Made by a program: the position numbers and the translations under genes. DNA of 64,000 bases from Pyrus communis (taxonomy: Eukaryota > Streptophyta > Magnoliopsida > Rosales > Rosaceae), in contig NC_084813.1 in the NCBI RefSeq assembly GCF_963583255.1, positions 6,496,001 to 6,560,000 of the forward strand, in the 5' to 3' direction. Under the pieces are notes generated by a model that saw only the letters and a program-made list of their open reading frames with translations, searched no databases and was not told the DNA's origin. Below are positions 34,561 to 46,200 of the stretch, piece after piece (position 1 is the stretch's first letter; each line of letters starts with the position of its first letter).

Positions 34561-35185
34561 CTAAAAGAGCAAACCCACGATAAGAGCCGCAGCCGACAAA
34601 GAGAAACTAGCCAAAACAGCAGGTGAAGAAGAGCCCAGCGGAGGCGCCGACCCCGGGGTGTTGTTCACGGTGGGTACTCCCCCATTCATGGATGGTGATG
34701 AAGCTGGGACTGGTGCGCAAGCGGCAGGGTCATTTGATGTAGGGGAAGGGGTAGTTGGAGGGGTGTTAGTGGTAGAGGGTGGTGGTGGTACAGAAGGTGC
34801 GGCACCTGGGGAGGCAGCTGAGACGGTGATGGCTAGTTTCTGGCCCGACTGGCAATGACGGCCATAAGTGCAGATGTAGTAGTGGTCGCCTGAAGAGGTG
34901 AGAGTGATGTTTGCTGGGCCAGTTGTGATAGCCGTGCCAATTGGGTTTTCCGAACTGCATGAGTCGAATGATGCTTTGGGTACTTCTTGTACATCGTGTG
35001 CGTTGGTGGCGAAGTTGAAAGCTGGAGAAATAATTAAGAAACATCAAATGTGAGAAACATGAGTGATGGATAGTTTACCTTGGAATAATTTCAAGGCTAG
35101 CGGAAATTAATTGAAACTTCATTTGATAATTATTGTCGATCATGTGCTCTTATTTTACGGAAATACTCGTGGATTCACTTCAAAT

Positions 35186-35238
<53 letters not shown>

Positions 35239-35559
35239 TATTAATGTGATCAGTAAATGTGGAGTCCTAACTGGGTTTGTCTAGCTGGTTCATTTGAAGA
35301 AGAGAGTGTTACACTATTGAGTTCACGAAGTTACTAACTTAATAAGAAGACGATGTAAATCGGAAGAGAAGTGAATCTTACTGAGAGTATCACTAACAAC
35401 GAACTTGTTACTTGCAGCCCAAGTGACATACTCTTGTGCACCAGATTGAGGGATGGTCCAACCTATGCTTCCTCCCACCACATGTCCCGTCTGTGCTGCA
35501 ACATTTTGCAGGAACACAGCCACAACTACACAGAAAACAATCACCATCTTGCTCTCCAT
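34561..35559 (-). CDS. Stellacyanin-type phytocyanin (GPI-anchored blue copper protein), two exons
   Basis: Exon 1 is 35559-35382 (178 nt) and exon 2 is 35021-34561 (461 nt). The splice joins in phase for 212 residues. Signal peptide is residues 1-22 (MESKMVIVFCVVVAVFLQ...). The cupredoxin domain (about 24-128) has all type-1 copper ligands: His68 (NAHDV), Cys110 and His115 in CTYGRHC, and axial Gln120 (SGQK). Cys81 and Cys116 are the usual disulfide. Gln instead of Met as axial ligand marks the stellacyanin-like class. A Pro/Ser/Thr-rich linker with AGP-type glycomodules (PPPPS, TTPSPTS) and a hydrophobic tail ending LIVGLLF follow, predicting secretion and GPI anchoring. It is the only intact copy of five in this window. 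Electron-transfer or wall-signalling roles are inferred from the family. Confidence 0.92.
35022..35381 (-). other. Intron of the intact phytocyanin gene, with microsatellite
   Basis: 360 bp between GT (35381-35380) and AG (35023-35022) on the minus strand. It contains a compound (CT)n(AT)n run at about 35191-35239. Its phase (after the first base of a codon) and location match the intron of the disrupted paralogue at 42635-42830. Confidence 0.85.
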
Positions 35560-35679
35560 CTATCTAGCTCTGTTTCTCTCTAGGAAAATTGTGTAGTAGG
35601 CTGTGATTACTAAAGCAAATTGTTTTGTTTTAGGTAATCGCTGGTAAGAGTGTATGGCAAGGATACATGAATTGACGCC

Positions 35680-35688
35680 TATAAATAG
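35680..35688 (-). promoter_or_regulatory. TATA box of the intact phytocyanin gene
   Basis: Plus-strand TATAAATAG (minus CTATTTATA) lies 121 bp upstream of the ATG. The same element sits at a similar place (47969-47977) before the copia-disrupted paralogue; the miniature copies have the weaker ctacaaatag. Confidence 0.55.
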
Positions 35689-35964
35689 AGAAGTAGGGAA
35701 AGCTGAAGAGTGTAATGAAAACGCAAGACAGACTTGGTACAGTCTTTTAGACGCGGCTGCCTTGAACAACAATGAGAAGATGCATGGGACGTCGGTCATC
35801 TTGACTTTGTTTTCTGGTGCATGTTTAGACTATTCTAGTCTATCATGTTGTACCGAGACCCAAAGTGGAAAGTTCCAACCTTTTTCATATCATACTACAT
35901 TTCATGAAAAGACTTGTTCTCTTTTTCTTTTTTCTGTTTAAAGATGCTTGACTTTCTCTCATTA

Positions 35965-35977
35965 GTAGGTCAACATT
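35965..35977 (-). promoter_or_regulatory. Conserved upstream block with W-box core
   Basis: gtaggtcaacatt (minus AATGTTGACCTAC, containing TTGACC) is conserved upstream of four phytocyanin copies: 29841, 33101, 35965 and 48202. Each has a second TTGAC a few tens of bases farther on. TTGAC(C/T) is the core bound by WRKY factors. The functional role is an inference from conservation. Confidence 0.45.
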
Positions 35978-35989
35978 AAGGGTTCTTAA

Positions 35990-37560
35990 AGTAATAAAAC
36001 CAAATTATTATCGGGTTGAAGAATTCTTGTGATGTACATGTCGTATAGTCTAACGTGATAAACTTGGGGGACACGCCTAAACTTCCAAATTCCAGGATTT
36101 TGGAAATTTCCTTGGTGTTGCAGTTTTGGCTTAAGTTTTCTTGTATTTCTAGATAATATGAATGTACAAGGATACACATATATAAAAGAAAAGAAGGACC
36201 AGTTACATCCAACGGTCCTTAGACTAAACCCCTGAGACCAGCTATACTCTTTCATTAAAGGAGATTACACCAAACACTAGATATTAGCCATACTCCTTAA
36301 TTGGAGGAAACCAACTACAAGACTAAGAAGAGATTTACACATAATCTGTCAGGAAAAACAGAAGGTGTCGTGCATCCACACCCATGATTTCTGGAATTGC
36401 ATAATCTGTCAAGGGTTGGTAACTCTCAATACTTGGCTTCAATTTTCACTCTTATGTAAAAAAATTATTATTACGAAAGATCAATCTACAACAAATGAAC
36501 AAGCTTTCTGATACAATGCTTCCCTTTTAACCAACTTCTACCGAGTTTTAAACTAACAATTTTGGCCCTCCACGCTCACTGGACAAACTAACAAACTTTC
36601 AACAACAGTTTGAAAAATAATTTGTTTGAATCATTGAAATACAATGTAGAATGTGAAGAAGTTGAGGTAAAATGAATAGGTGTATGGGAATAGCCTAACT
36701 TGCTTATAAGCACATGCAAGGTCTTTTTTTTTACGATGTGGGATTAACACCTCATAGGTGGCAAATTTTCAAGTCTAACACGTGGGCAATACAAATCGGA
36801 TGACTTGAAGCACGCTAGGCTGCTGGGCTTTCTCACACAGGACAACATACTCTGATATCATGAAAAAGTTAAAGTTTCATCATAAAACTAATTAAATTTC
36901 TTCAAAATGTACCTATGCTCATCAAATAAGTTTTTTGAGAGATCACTCAATAGAAAGGGATTCCATAACTAGGAAAACTTACATTCCTATTTCAATATTG
37001 TAATCTTCAAAAGCCTGGTGATTTTAATTTTTAACAACAATAAATTTGGTCAAATCAGATTTTCCTTTACATGGACCTGACAAATGGGTTGTGATGTTTG
37101 GTCGTGTTAACTCATTATTTTAACACCTCATATCATGTCTTTCCATTCAACTTACACGAAAAAAATTCAAACCCAAACAAGGCCCGTTAAAGTAGTAGGT
37201 GACATGGCCCAGCTCACGTCCAGCCAACTGAAAATGTAGCAGTAAAAAGACATCAAGAATTCGTCTACGAGTTTAATCTGGGAATTATATTTTGACAAGG
37301 AAGACATTAGACGTCTTTGTTTATCGATATATAAATGTCAATAAATGAAATTCGTGTTTGATAATAATGTTTTGTAATATATATTTTAAGATGGTGGGGT
37401 GGTGGTGGAGATGATTGCAACAAGGGTGGTGCAAGTAGAAACAGTGGTGGTGGTAACAATAATGATGGAATATAAGTGGTGATAATAGCAAGGTGGGGAT
37501 ATGAATGGTGGCAGCTAAGGCTCACTGGAGGCAGCTAAGCTTAGTGAGAAAAGAAAAAAA
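35990..37560. other. Intergenic, no gene seen
   Basis: Unassigned AT-rich sequence. 36720-36870 resembles the edge of an LTR element in reverse (tctgatatcatg reads as a degenerate tRNA-Met primer site on the minus strand), but no second LTR was found. A GTG-rich patch begins at about 37390. Confidence 0.4.
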
Positions 37561-37567
37561 AAAAACA

Positions 37568-38529
37568 GGCTAAATAGCCAAAATGGTCTCTGAAATTTGC
37601 ATAACTCATCACTTTGGTCCCTGAAGATTGAAAATCAATAGAAATGATCCATGAGATTGTCCACCATCCATTATTTTGGTTCTTCCGTTAAAAACTCTTT
37701 AGGTAATTTTTAAAGTTTCGTAACTCAATTGTTTCTTAACCAAATTCGACCCATAATATATCAAAATGAAGATAGAAAAGTGTAGAACAAGATTATACCT
37801 ATTTGGAAGCCCAATGGTTGTTGAAGATGACCGGAAAATAGCCTCAAATGTGACTGGTCTGCGGGAAAACTGGAAAACTCGCCAAAATTGGGTAAACTTT
37901 AAACGTTCATTCTTCAATAATCAACGAAATTGAGTGATTAAAAAACAATGATCATACTTCTCAATGACAAAAAGAGAATGGTATCTTTATAGATGGCTAA
38001 CTCGCGATGGTTTAGCCGAAAAACGGCTCAAAAGTGGCTAACTTGAAAATGGTTAGCCATTTTCTAGCCATTTTTCGGTAAAACCATGATGAATTAGCAG
38101 TCAAGAAAGATTAATTCTCTTAGTCTCATCGAGAAGTATGATTTTCGTTTTTGAATCACTCGATTTCGTTGAGTATTGAAGAAGTTATGAACGTTTAAAA
38201 TTTACCTAGTTTCTAGCGAGTTTTCCAGTGTTCTCGCGGACCAGTCACCTTTGAGGCTATTTTACAGCCATCTACAGAAATCATTGGGCTTCTAAATAGA
38301 TATAATCTTATTCTACACTTTCCTATCTTCATTTTGATGTATTATGAGTCGAATTTGGTTAAGAAACAATTGAGTTACGAAGCTTTGAAAATTGCCCAAA
38401 GAATTTTTAATGGAATGACCAAAATGATGGATGATGGACAATTTCAGGGACCATTTCTATTGATTTTCAATCTCAGGGACCAAAGTGATGAATTATGCAA
38501 ATATCAGGGACCATTTTGGCTATTTAGCC
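37568..38529. mobile_element. Long inverted repeat (Mutator-like fold-back element)
   Basis: Starts ggctaaatagccaaaatgg and ends ccattttggctatttagcc. The arms match over roughly 400 bp each (for instance tgtagaacaagattata near 37780 against tataatcttattctaca near 38300), with a short central region around 38000-38090. The ends are related to the MITE at 12419. Flanks are A-rich (aaaaaaaca, aaaaaatta), so the 9-bp duplication is ambiguous. No transposase. The open frames at 37699-37917 and 38334-38549 are mirror translations of the two arms. Confidence 0.8.
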
Positions 38530-38574
38530 AAAAAATTATGATATTATAGAATTTGCAATGCCAATAACATTTTT

Positions 38575-38700
38575 TTAGTACATTGATATTTTTACACTAA
38601 GGGAAAAGGGAAGTTCGACAAAGCCTGAGATTCAAACCTAATACTTCTCATTTCCAAGTAAAGAAGATACCACCAGACCATAGTACTGAGTGACATACAA
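38575..38700 (-). mobile_element. Degenerate SINE fragment
   Basis: Minus-strand order matches the SINE family: tcagtactatggtctggtgg, then aaatgagaagtattaggtttgaatctc as a decayed box B, then the 3' part ending at tttacactaagg. It lacks a clear tail and flanking repeats. Confidence 0.5.
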
Positions 38701-39240
38701 ATAACATATTGATTATATTATTTATGCTCCTTTTAATGAAACACATATAAAAAGACATGTGGAGATTGAACTAACCATAATTGCACTACTTTCAGTTTAT
38801 ATTCTGAAATAGCCCATCATTGTAAAAGCATTTCTCCAAGTTGTGAAGTTGTGGCTTAATGGAGTTTAAGGAAAAAGAAAAAGCAAATGAAATTATAGAC
38901 GATATTTTATTATGATAATATTTTTTTTCTTAAGTATAAGTAGATGTTAAGGTCTCTCCCATTAAAAAAAAAATTATAACTCCGTCCATGAATGGGAGGG
39001 GCAATGGTAGTAGGAATGCTCACATCGCCGGTGATGATGGTGGCAAAGATTGGTAGTGGCAATAATGGTGGTTGAGAAGTGGTGTGGATGATAGTGACAA
39101 AGATATGGTGAAGGCGGTGGTGGGATAGTGGTGGGGATCGTGGTAGTTGAGATAATAATGGTAGTGACAACAATAGCAGTTAAGATGTTAGGTTGACGAT
39201 TATGGTGAATATATGTTGGTGGTGTGTATATGAACTTTCT

Positions 39241-39415
39241 TCTTCTTTTCTTTTGAACAACAATATTATCTACACTAAGGGGGTGGGGGAATGGGTTAAG
39301 CCTTACAATGAGCTAGCAATAATGTGGTTCAAATTCGCCGTTGGCGAGAATCAAACCTAAGACCTCTCAGTTATCAATGAAGAGAAATATCACTAGACCG
39401 TAGTACTAAATGGCT
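39241..39415 (-). mobile_element. tRNA-derived SINE
   Basis: Minus strand: gccatttagtactacggtctagtg (box A region), tcttaggtttgattctcgcc (box B region), then the body to an A-rich end (plus-strand tttcttttg at 39245-39255). It is flanked by similar sequence on both sides (tatatgaactttcttctt at 39225 and 39431), a long direct repeat that may be target duplication or part of a local tandem repeat. Confidence 0.65.
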
Positions 39416-39577
39416 ATGGTGGTGGTGTATATGAACTTTCTTCTTTTTCTTTTTTTCTTCTTTTTTTAAACAATAACGTTTAATAACTAAGTATGTCTTG
39501 CTTGATGTTTTACTAAAACTAAATATTGTCTTTAGTTTTTTCCATTTGAGTTTGTTCTTAAAAACCAACATATCAAA

Positions 39578-39951
39578 TGTTGAGAGTTGATGAAGTGAGG
39601 ACAAAATGTCCCACATCTGTGGGATAGACCAATGCAAAGGCTTATAAGATGTTGGGCTACTCTTGATATTGCCAATTGGTTTATGGTAGAACACCGATTT
39701 TTTCATGGTATCAAAGCTAGGTTGTCCCTTGTGTGAAAGCTCAAGGGCCACACGTGTTCACACATTACCCAATTTGTTGTCCATATGTAGGCTTAAAAAT
39801 TGGTCACATGTGAGGGGGCATGTTGAGAGTTAATAATGTGAGGACAAAATGTCCCACACCGATGAGGTGTAGACCAAGGCAAGGGCTGATAAGATATTGA
39901 GCTATTTTCCATATTGTCAATTAGTTTTATAGTGAAACCCTAATTTCTTCG
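39578..39951 (+). mobile_element. TRIM (terminal-repeat retrotransposon in miniature)
   Basis: 5' LTR 39578-39705 (starts TGTTGAGAGTTGATG, ends TTTTTTCA). Primer-binding site TGGTATCAAAGC at 39706 pairs with initiator tRNA-Met. A purine-rich GTGAGGGGGCA lies just before the 3' LTR (39821-39951). Both flanks are tcaaa (39573-39577 and 39952-39956). The internal part is only about 115 bp and non-coding. An unoccupied paralogous site is at 40911-40957 in this window. Confidence 0.85.
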
Positions 39952-39956
39952 TCAAA

Positions 39957-42176
39957 GACATTTTACAATCGTTTTTTGTATTTTGTAAAATGAATAGTGG
40001 TAGTTGAGAAAATAATGACAGCAATAGCAGTTAAGATGATAGGTGTGACCATCATGGTAAGATTGGTGCTTGTGTATATGAACTTTCTTCTTAAATAGTA
40101 ATTTCATTTAATAATTAAGTCTACATGTCTTGCTTGATGTTTTACTAAAACTAAATAGAGGGATGATAGACCCACCCTATTGTCTTATTTTTTTCATCCA
40201 CATTATAATTTCACCCACTATAAAAAAAAATATAAACTAAAACCTTATTTTCCCATCCACTATTATTCCTAAAATAACCTTTATCACAGCACCACACCTT
40301 CATTCTTTGCACCCCCAATCCCTCCCTGAACTTCCTGTAGCAGCCAAATGTGTTAATTGGTAGCCATGGTTGCAAGTCAAGAGGACAAAGTAGGGAAGAA
40401 AGAGTAGCATGTGAAGGACAACTAACCCTCTTCCCCCTTATCATCCCATCCCTCTTCTCCTTCCGCCGCTCTCTTTCTCCTCCTCTTATCCTTGCCCTTC
40501 CTCCACCACCACAGTCTCCCGTGCTTCCTCTAATCCTCTGCCTTTGTTTTCAACCCAAAATCCCCAATCTTGGTATTGAAATGATACAAGGGCAAAATCT
40601 CAGATGAGTTTCCTTTGAAATTTGGATGGTCATTAGTCTCTTGCCTTCTGCAGCAATAGGTAACTATTGCGGTCTAGGCTACAAGAAAGTTTTAGACCAA
40701 CAACAACTTTTGGTTGTGGCGGTTGAAGCTGAGGGAGAGATAAAATGGAAGAGAGAGAAAACCATAGGGGATGCACAGAGAGACAGTGGGGGGAGAGAAA
40801 AGGGGTAGGGTTTAAAAGTCTTTTTCTATAAGGATAAACATGTCACCAATATTTTCATTAAAATGTGGGTGAAAAAATAGGACAATAGAGTGGATTTATC
40901 AGCTTATTTTATGAGTTTGTTCTTAAAAACCAAGGTATCAAAGACATTTCACACTCGTTTTTTTTTTTTTTTTTTTTGGTAGTTTGTATAATGATTTTTT
41001 ATTTTATTTTAAACACCACACACAAGTTTAACGTTCAAAGTTCCAACTTAGTGCATAACATTATTTTCAACTACAAGAATTCCTTTATTGATGGCACACT
41101 CCAAAAAATCATCACGGTTCTGTTATACAAAACCGATACAAAAATAAAAAAGAGATTAAAATAAATAACCATTTACCCTGCCCTATCAAGAAAGAAAATA
41201 TATTAAAAAAAAAAAGAGAAATTAGGTTCTCATCCTTTTTTTTACTATTCCATTGATTAAATCCCTATTTATTTTCAATTTTTTATCAAAGTCCTTGGGT
41301 ATTAATAACATCATTAATTATTTCAATAATAAAATATTTTTTTATTTCTACATATATTCATTTAATGTTAAATGTTACAATTAGTATATTTATATTTATG
41401 ACTAAAATTTTTTATCATACATTTTTAGTTTGAGTTTGTACCCATTTTTAATTTGTAATTCTTTTTTAATTTGTACCAATTTTCTTTTCAGTTTTAATTT
41501 GTACCCATATATTAATTTCTTTTTGTGCCCATATTTTTTAAAGTTTATTTGTATTTGTATCCAGATATTTTTTTTATTTGTACTTTTTATTTTGCTAAAT
41601 GTACCCATGCTAATTATATGTACCCATTCATGCAAAACTTTTTAATCTTAAAATGTACTCATTCTTAAATATACCAATTTGTTATATGTAAAATGTACAA
41701 TTTTTTTATATAAAATCTATTCAAGTTTTTTCTAATCCATTTTTAAACTTATATGGATACAATATCCCCTTTTTCTTTTTTTTTTTTTTTTTGGTGATTT
41801 TGAAGAATGTACCCGTGTTTCGATACAATTAATTTTTTGGTTAATTTTGATGAATGCACCTATGTTTATATACATACACACACTCAATGGTATATTTATA
41901 TTTTAATATTTTTAATCCCACAAATTATGGTTTTTTATTTAAAATCTCATTTATATAAACAACTAAAATTTCTAATTTTTAATTAAAAAAATATAGTAAC
42001 GTACATAGAAATAAATTATCATATTTATTTCAGGGACCGTGATCAAAAATTAAAAACTAACAAAGTTTCAATCAAAGAATATTCATAACTAAGGACCGTA
42101 TCCAAAGTCTCCCTAAAAAAAAATATTGGATGACCAATATGGTAAGTAAGAATGCCGATGTCTCTTCGTACTGCGC
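39957..42176. other. Intergenic; partial repeats, no gene
   Basis: 40000-40160 repeats parts of 39170-39530 (tgtatatgaactttcttctt, cttgcttgatgttttactaaaa). 40330-40810 has C-rich, open-reading but unrecognised sequence. 41090-41200 is a diverged copy of the 3' flank of the other phytocyanin genes. 41420-41830 is a degenerate array of aatttgtacccat-like phrases in very AT-rich DNA. None supports a gene. Confidence 0.45.
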
Positions 42177-42850
42177 CTAAAAGAACAAACCCACGACAAG
42201 AGCCAAGGAGGATAAAACGAAGCTAGCTAAAACAACATGTGAAGAAGAACCCAACGGAGGCAGCGACCCGGGGGTGGTGTTCACGGTGGGTACTCCACTC
42301 ATGGAAGGCGATGGAGCCGGGACAGGTTCACAAGCAGCAGGGCCGTTTGATGTGGGGGAAGGGGTAGTGGGAGGGGTGTTAGTTGTAGAGGGCGGTGGAG
42401 GCACAGAAGGTGCGGCACCTGGGGAGGCAGCTGTGACTGTGATGGCAAGTTTCTGGCCCGACTGGCAATGGCGGCCATAAGTGCAGATGTAGTAGTGGTC
42501 GCCTGCGGAGGTGAGAGTGATGTTTGCTGGGCCAGTTGTGATGGCTGTGCCAATTGGGTTTTCGGAACTGCATGAGTCGAAAGATGCTTTGGGTACTTCT
42601 AGTACATCGTGCGCGTTGGTGGCGAAGTTGAAAACTGGAAAATTATTAAGAATCATCAAATGTGAGAAAGTGATGGATAGTTACCTCGAAACAATCACAG
42701 TTGCACACTATTGAGTACCAACTGGTTGGTCCAGCTCGTTTATTTGAAGTTTGAATGTTACACTAATGAGTTCATGAAGTTATTAATTTAATGAAGACGG
42801 AGATGGAAAATAGATGAGAAGAGAAAATACCCAGAGTATCACTAACTACG

Positions 42851-43082
42851 TATTAAGGAAGATAACAAATCTTCCATTTCTGTTGATGTTAAACAGTTAA
42901 GTAAAAGCTAAATGTGGTTAGTTTGTTATTAACTATAGTTAGTTAGGATGGTTATAAGTTTATTTAAAATAGTCAAGGGTAGATTTGTAAAGAGCCAAAG
43001 GCTATATATATATTCTCTTCTGTGTAATTGGAATTTCATTGAGTAAAATACAATCTTGTAGAAGAAGTTTTATCGTTCTATA
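42851..43082 (+). repeat. 5' LTR of the copia element
   Basis: Starts tattaaggaag and ends gttctata. Contains a TATA-rich segment (ctatatatatattctc, about 43003-43018) as likely promoter. If ctacg is the duplication, the terminal dinucleotides are TA...TA and not TG...CA. Confidence 0.9.
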
Positions 43083-43240
43083 TGGTTTCATCGCCAGTCG
43101 CCTCACGGCTCTTCTCGATCCTCTTCTCTTCCGCTCCGATCTTCTGATCTTCTGCTCTTCTGATTTGTACCTTGATTCAATTGTTCTCTGTGGTGACTTT
43201 GTTCTACTCCTGTTGATCTTGATCTGTTTCTTGCCCTCTC

Positions 43241-46200
43241 ATGGCGACTTCGTCTGAGTCAGTGCTTGGTATCCCTCCCTCTTCTAACCCTAATTCCTCT
43301 TCATATTCCTCTCTCACAATCCAAAACATTGGCAGCATGGTGCCAATCAAGCTCAAGCGGACCAATTATCTGCCATGGTGTGCTCTGTTTTCTCCGATTC
43401 TTCGGCGATATCGTCTTCTTGGTATTGTCGATGGCACAAAACCCTGTCCCGCCCCTCTTCTGCCTGATTGCACTCTTAATCCGGATTTTGAAGTTTGGTA
43501 TGAGAAAGATCAGAATCTTCTGATCTAGTTTAATTCCACGTTGTATGAAGAGGTAATTCATTTCACAGTTGGCATTTCGTCTTCTCGTGATCTATGGCTT
43601 AAGCTCGAACAAAGATTTGGGGGGTGTCTCTGATGCACATGTTCATCAGCTTCATTCTCGCCTTCAAAGTGTTCAGAAAGGTTCTCAATCCATGTCTGAT
43701 TATTTGCAAGAGCTCAAAGAGATCTCCGACTCTCTCACTGCTGCTAGATCCTCAATTTCCGATCGCGATCTCATCGCTGCTACTTTGGCTGGTCTTCCTG
43801 ATGAGTTTGAATCATTCACCGACTCCATCATGCTTCAGTTAACTTCTACATCTTTGGATGAATTGCATGGCTTGCTCCTTACCAAAGAGCTCTCTCTGAA
43901 TCGTCGCAAAAAATGTGTCCCTTCCAGTATGTCTGAACCATTTCATGCCTTATCCATTCAAGCTCAACCCCCACTTCTTCCCAACCCACCTCAGGTGTAT
44001 GTTGCTCAGAATCCACCACTTCAGCATTCTTTTCGTTATAATTCGAACCGTGGGTAGATCAATCGTGGCACTTATCGTGGCAATCGAGGTTCTTATCGTG
44101 GTAATTCTTTCACTAATAGCTTCCATCGTTCTCATTCATCTGCTCAATCTCGTGGCTCTTCTTCTAGTCTTCGGGCTTTTTGCCAGATTTGTGGTAACTC
44201 AAGTTATGAAGCGCTTGACTGCTTTGACCGTATAAATCCTGAAATCTGTGGTTGCATCCCTTTTGTTAAGCTCCAAGCAATGTGTGCTCGTTCTAATGCC
44301 AAGTCCTCTCCTACTTGGTTAATTGACTCAGGAGCTACTTCGCACATTACTAATGACATATCCCACATCAACTCTCCTACTCCCTACACTGGTGAAGACA
44401 AGGTTTATATAGGTGATGGTAAGAGTCTGTCCATTTCTCATGTTGGTTCATCTACATTACGAACTCCTACTTCTTCGTTTAAATTGTCAAATGTTCTGCA
44501 TGTTCCTCACATACAACACAATTTGTTGTCTGCCTTTCAATTTCTCCGGGACAATTATTGTTCATTAACTCTTGATTCTGATGGATCCGTTGTTAAGGAT
44601 CGTTCCACGGGGAAGACGCTTTTGTGAGGTTCAGTTAAAGATGGCTTCTATCCTTTGCAGTCTACCACATCTCCTAGTTTCGTCTCTGGTAATGCTTCTT
44701 CTTCACTTGCTGCCTCAGCCTTTGTCAGTATTAAAGCTCCAATAAAGATCTGGCATAGGCGCTTGGGTCATCCATCTTCTGCTATTTTCCGTCGGGTAAT
44801 ATCTACAAATAATCTTGCAATGCAAGGCAAGTCTACAGTTGATTTTTTCTGTTCAGATTGTGCATTGGCAAAGAACCACAAGCTTCCTTTTGGTTTGTCT
44901 TCTTTAGCAACTACTCACAGTCTTCAACTTGTACACTGTGATTTGTGGGGACCTGCCTTTGTTACATCTAGCAGTGGTTTCCGCTATTACTTACTTCTTG
45001 TTGATGATTTTAGTAAATACAGTTGGTTTTTTCCTTTGAAAGCAAAGTCGGATGTACTTTCTACATTTGTTGTGTTCAAGAACTATGTAGAAAATTTGCT
45101 TGGTAATAAAATCAAAGTGTTGCGTTCAGATTCAGGGGGTGAATTTACTGGTCATTCGTTTGCCTATTTTCTTAGTACATATGGTATTTTTCATCAATTC
45201 AGCTGTCCACACACGCCTAAACAAAATGGTTGTGCTGAGAGAAAACATCGTCATCTTGTTGAGACCGCTCGGACCCTACTTGTTGCTTCTCATGTCCCTC
45301 ATGTGATTTGGGTCGAGGCTTTCTCTACTGCCCTTTATCTCATTAATCGTCTTCCAATTTCTGGTCTCTCACAATCTCTCTGGGAGATTTTGTTTCATCA
45401 ACACCCGGATTATTCCAAACTCAAAGTTTTTGGTTGCCAATGTTTTCCATGGCTTAAACCTTATACTCACAGTAAATTGGATTCTAAAAGCAAGTGTTGT
45501 GTGTTCTTGGGTTATAGCCTTCAACACAAAGGTTATCGGTGTTTTGATCCGATTGGTAACCGAGTCTATATCTCTCGCTATGTGATCTTTAATGAAGACT
45601 ACTATCATTTTCAGTCTCTGCCCCTTTCTCCTCCTCGCTCTGGCAATGTTACTCCAGTTACTTCTCCTTCAATGGATCTCTATTTTAGCAAGTATACTCA
45701 TCCTGCTTCTTCTCCTCCTCCTGATTTTTCCCCAACTCCTGATGTTTCTACCCCTCCCGGTGCTTCTCCCACTCCAGCTATTTCTCCAACTTTGGTTGCT
45801 TCTCCACCTCCGGATGCTTCTCACTCTGCTTCTACCTATATGATTAACACTCATCCTATGGTTACCCGATCCAAAGCAGACATCTATAAACCTAAGGCTT
45901 ATGCAGCAACTAAGCATCCTCTGCCCCTTACATTGGATTCTGTTCCCAGTACGTATTTACAAGCATCTAAGTTTGCTCACTGGCGAGCTGCGATGCAGGA
46001 TGAGTACAATGCCTTACTGTCTACAGGAACTTGGTCCTTGGTTCCTTCTCATTCTTCTCAAAACATTGTTGGTTGCAAGTGGGTGTTTCGTGTCAAGAAG
46101 AAACCTGATGGTACTATGGATCGTTACAAGGCCCGACTTGTTGCCAAGGGTTTTCATCAACAAGCCGGCATTGATTTCCAAGAGACCTTTAGTCCGGTTG

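Larger units (their letters stand above)
31725..34988. repeat. Segmental tandem duplication, unit 2
   Basis: Direct repeat of 28141-31724, shorter by about 320 bp because it lacks the 322-bp MITE. It also has a 22-bp deletion near 31957 and a longer poly-T near 33558. Its end falls within exon 2 of the intact phytocyanin gene, so that gene supplied the repeated exon. Confidence 0.93.

Noticed and set aside
36720..36870. Reverse-orientation TRIM with tRNA-Met primer site
   Set aside because: The primer-like site is degenerate and I could not find two LTRs or flanking duplications.
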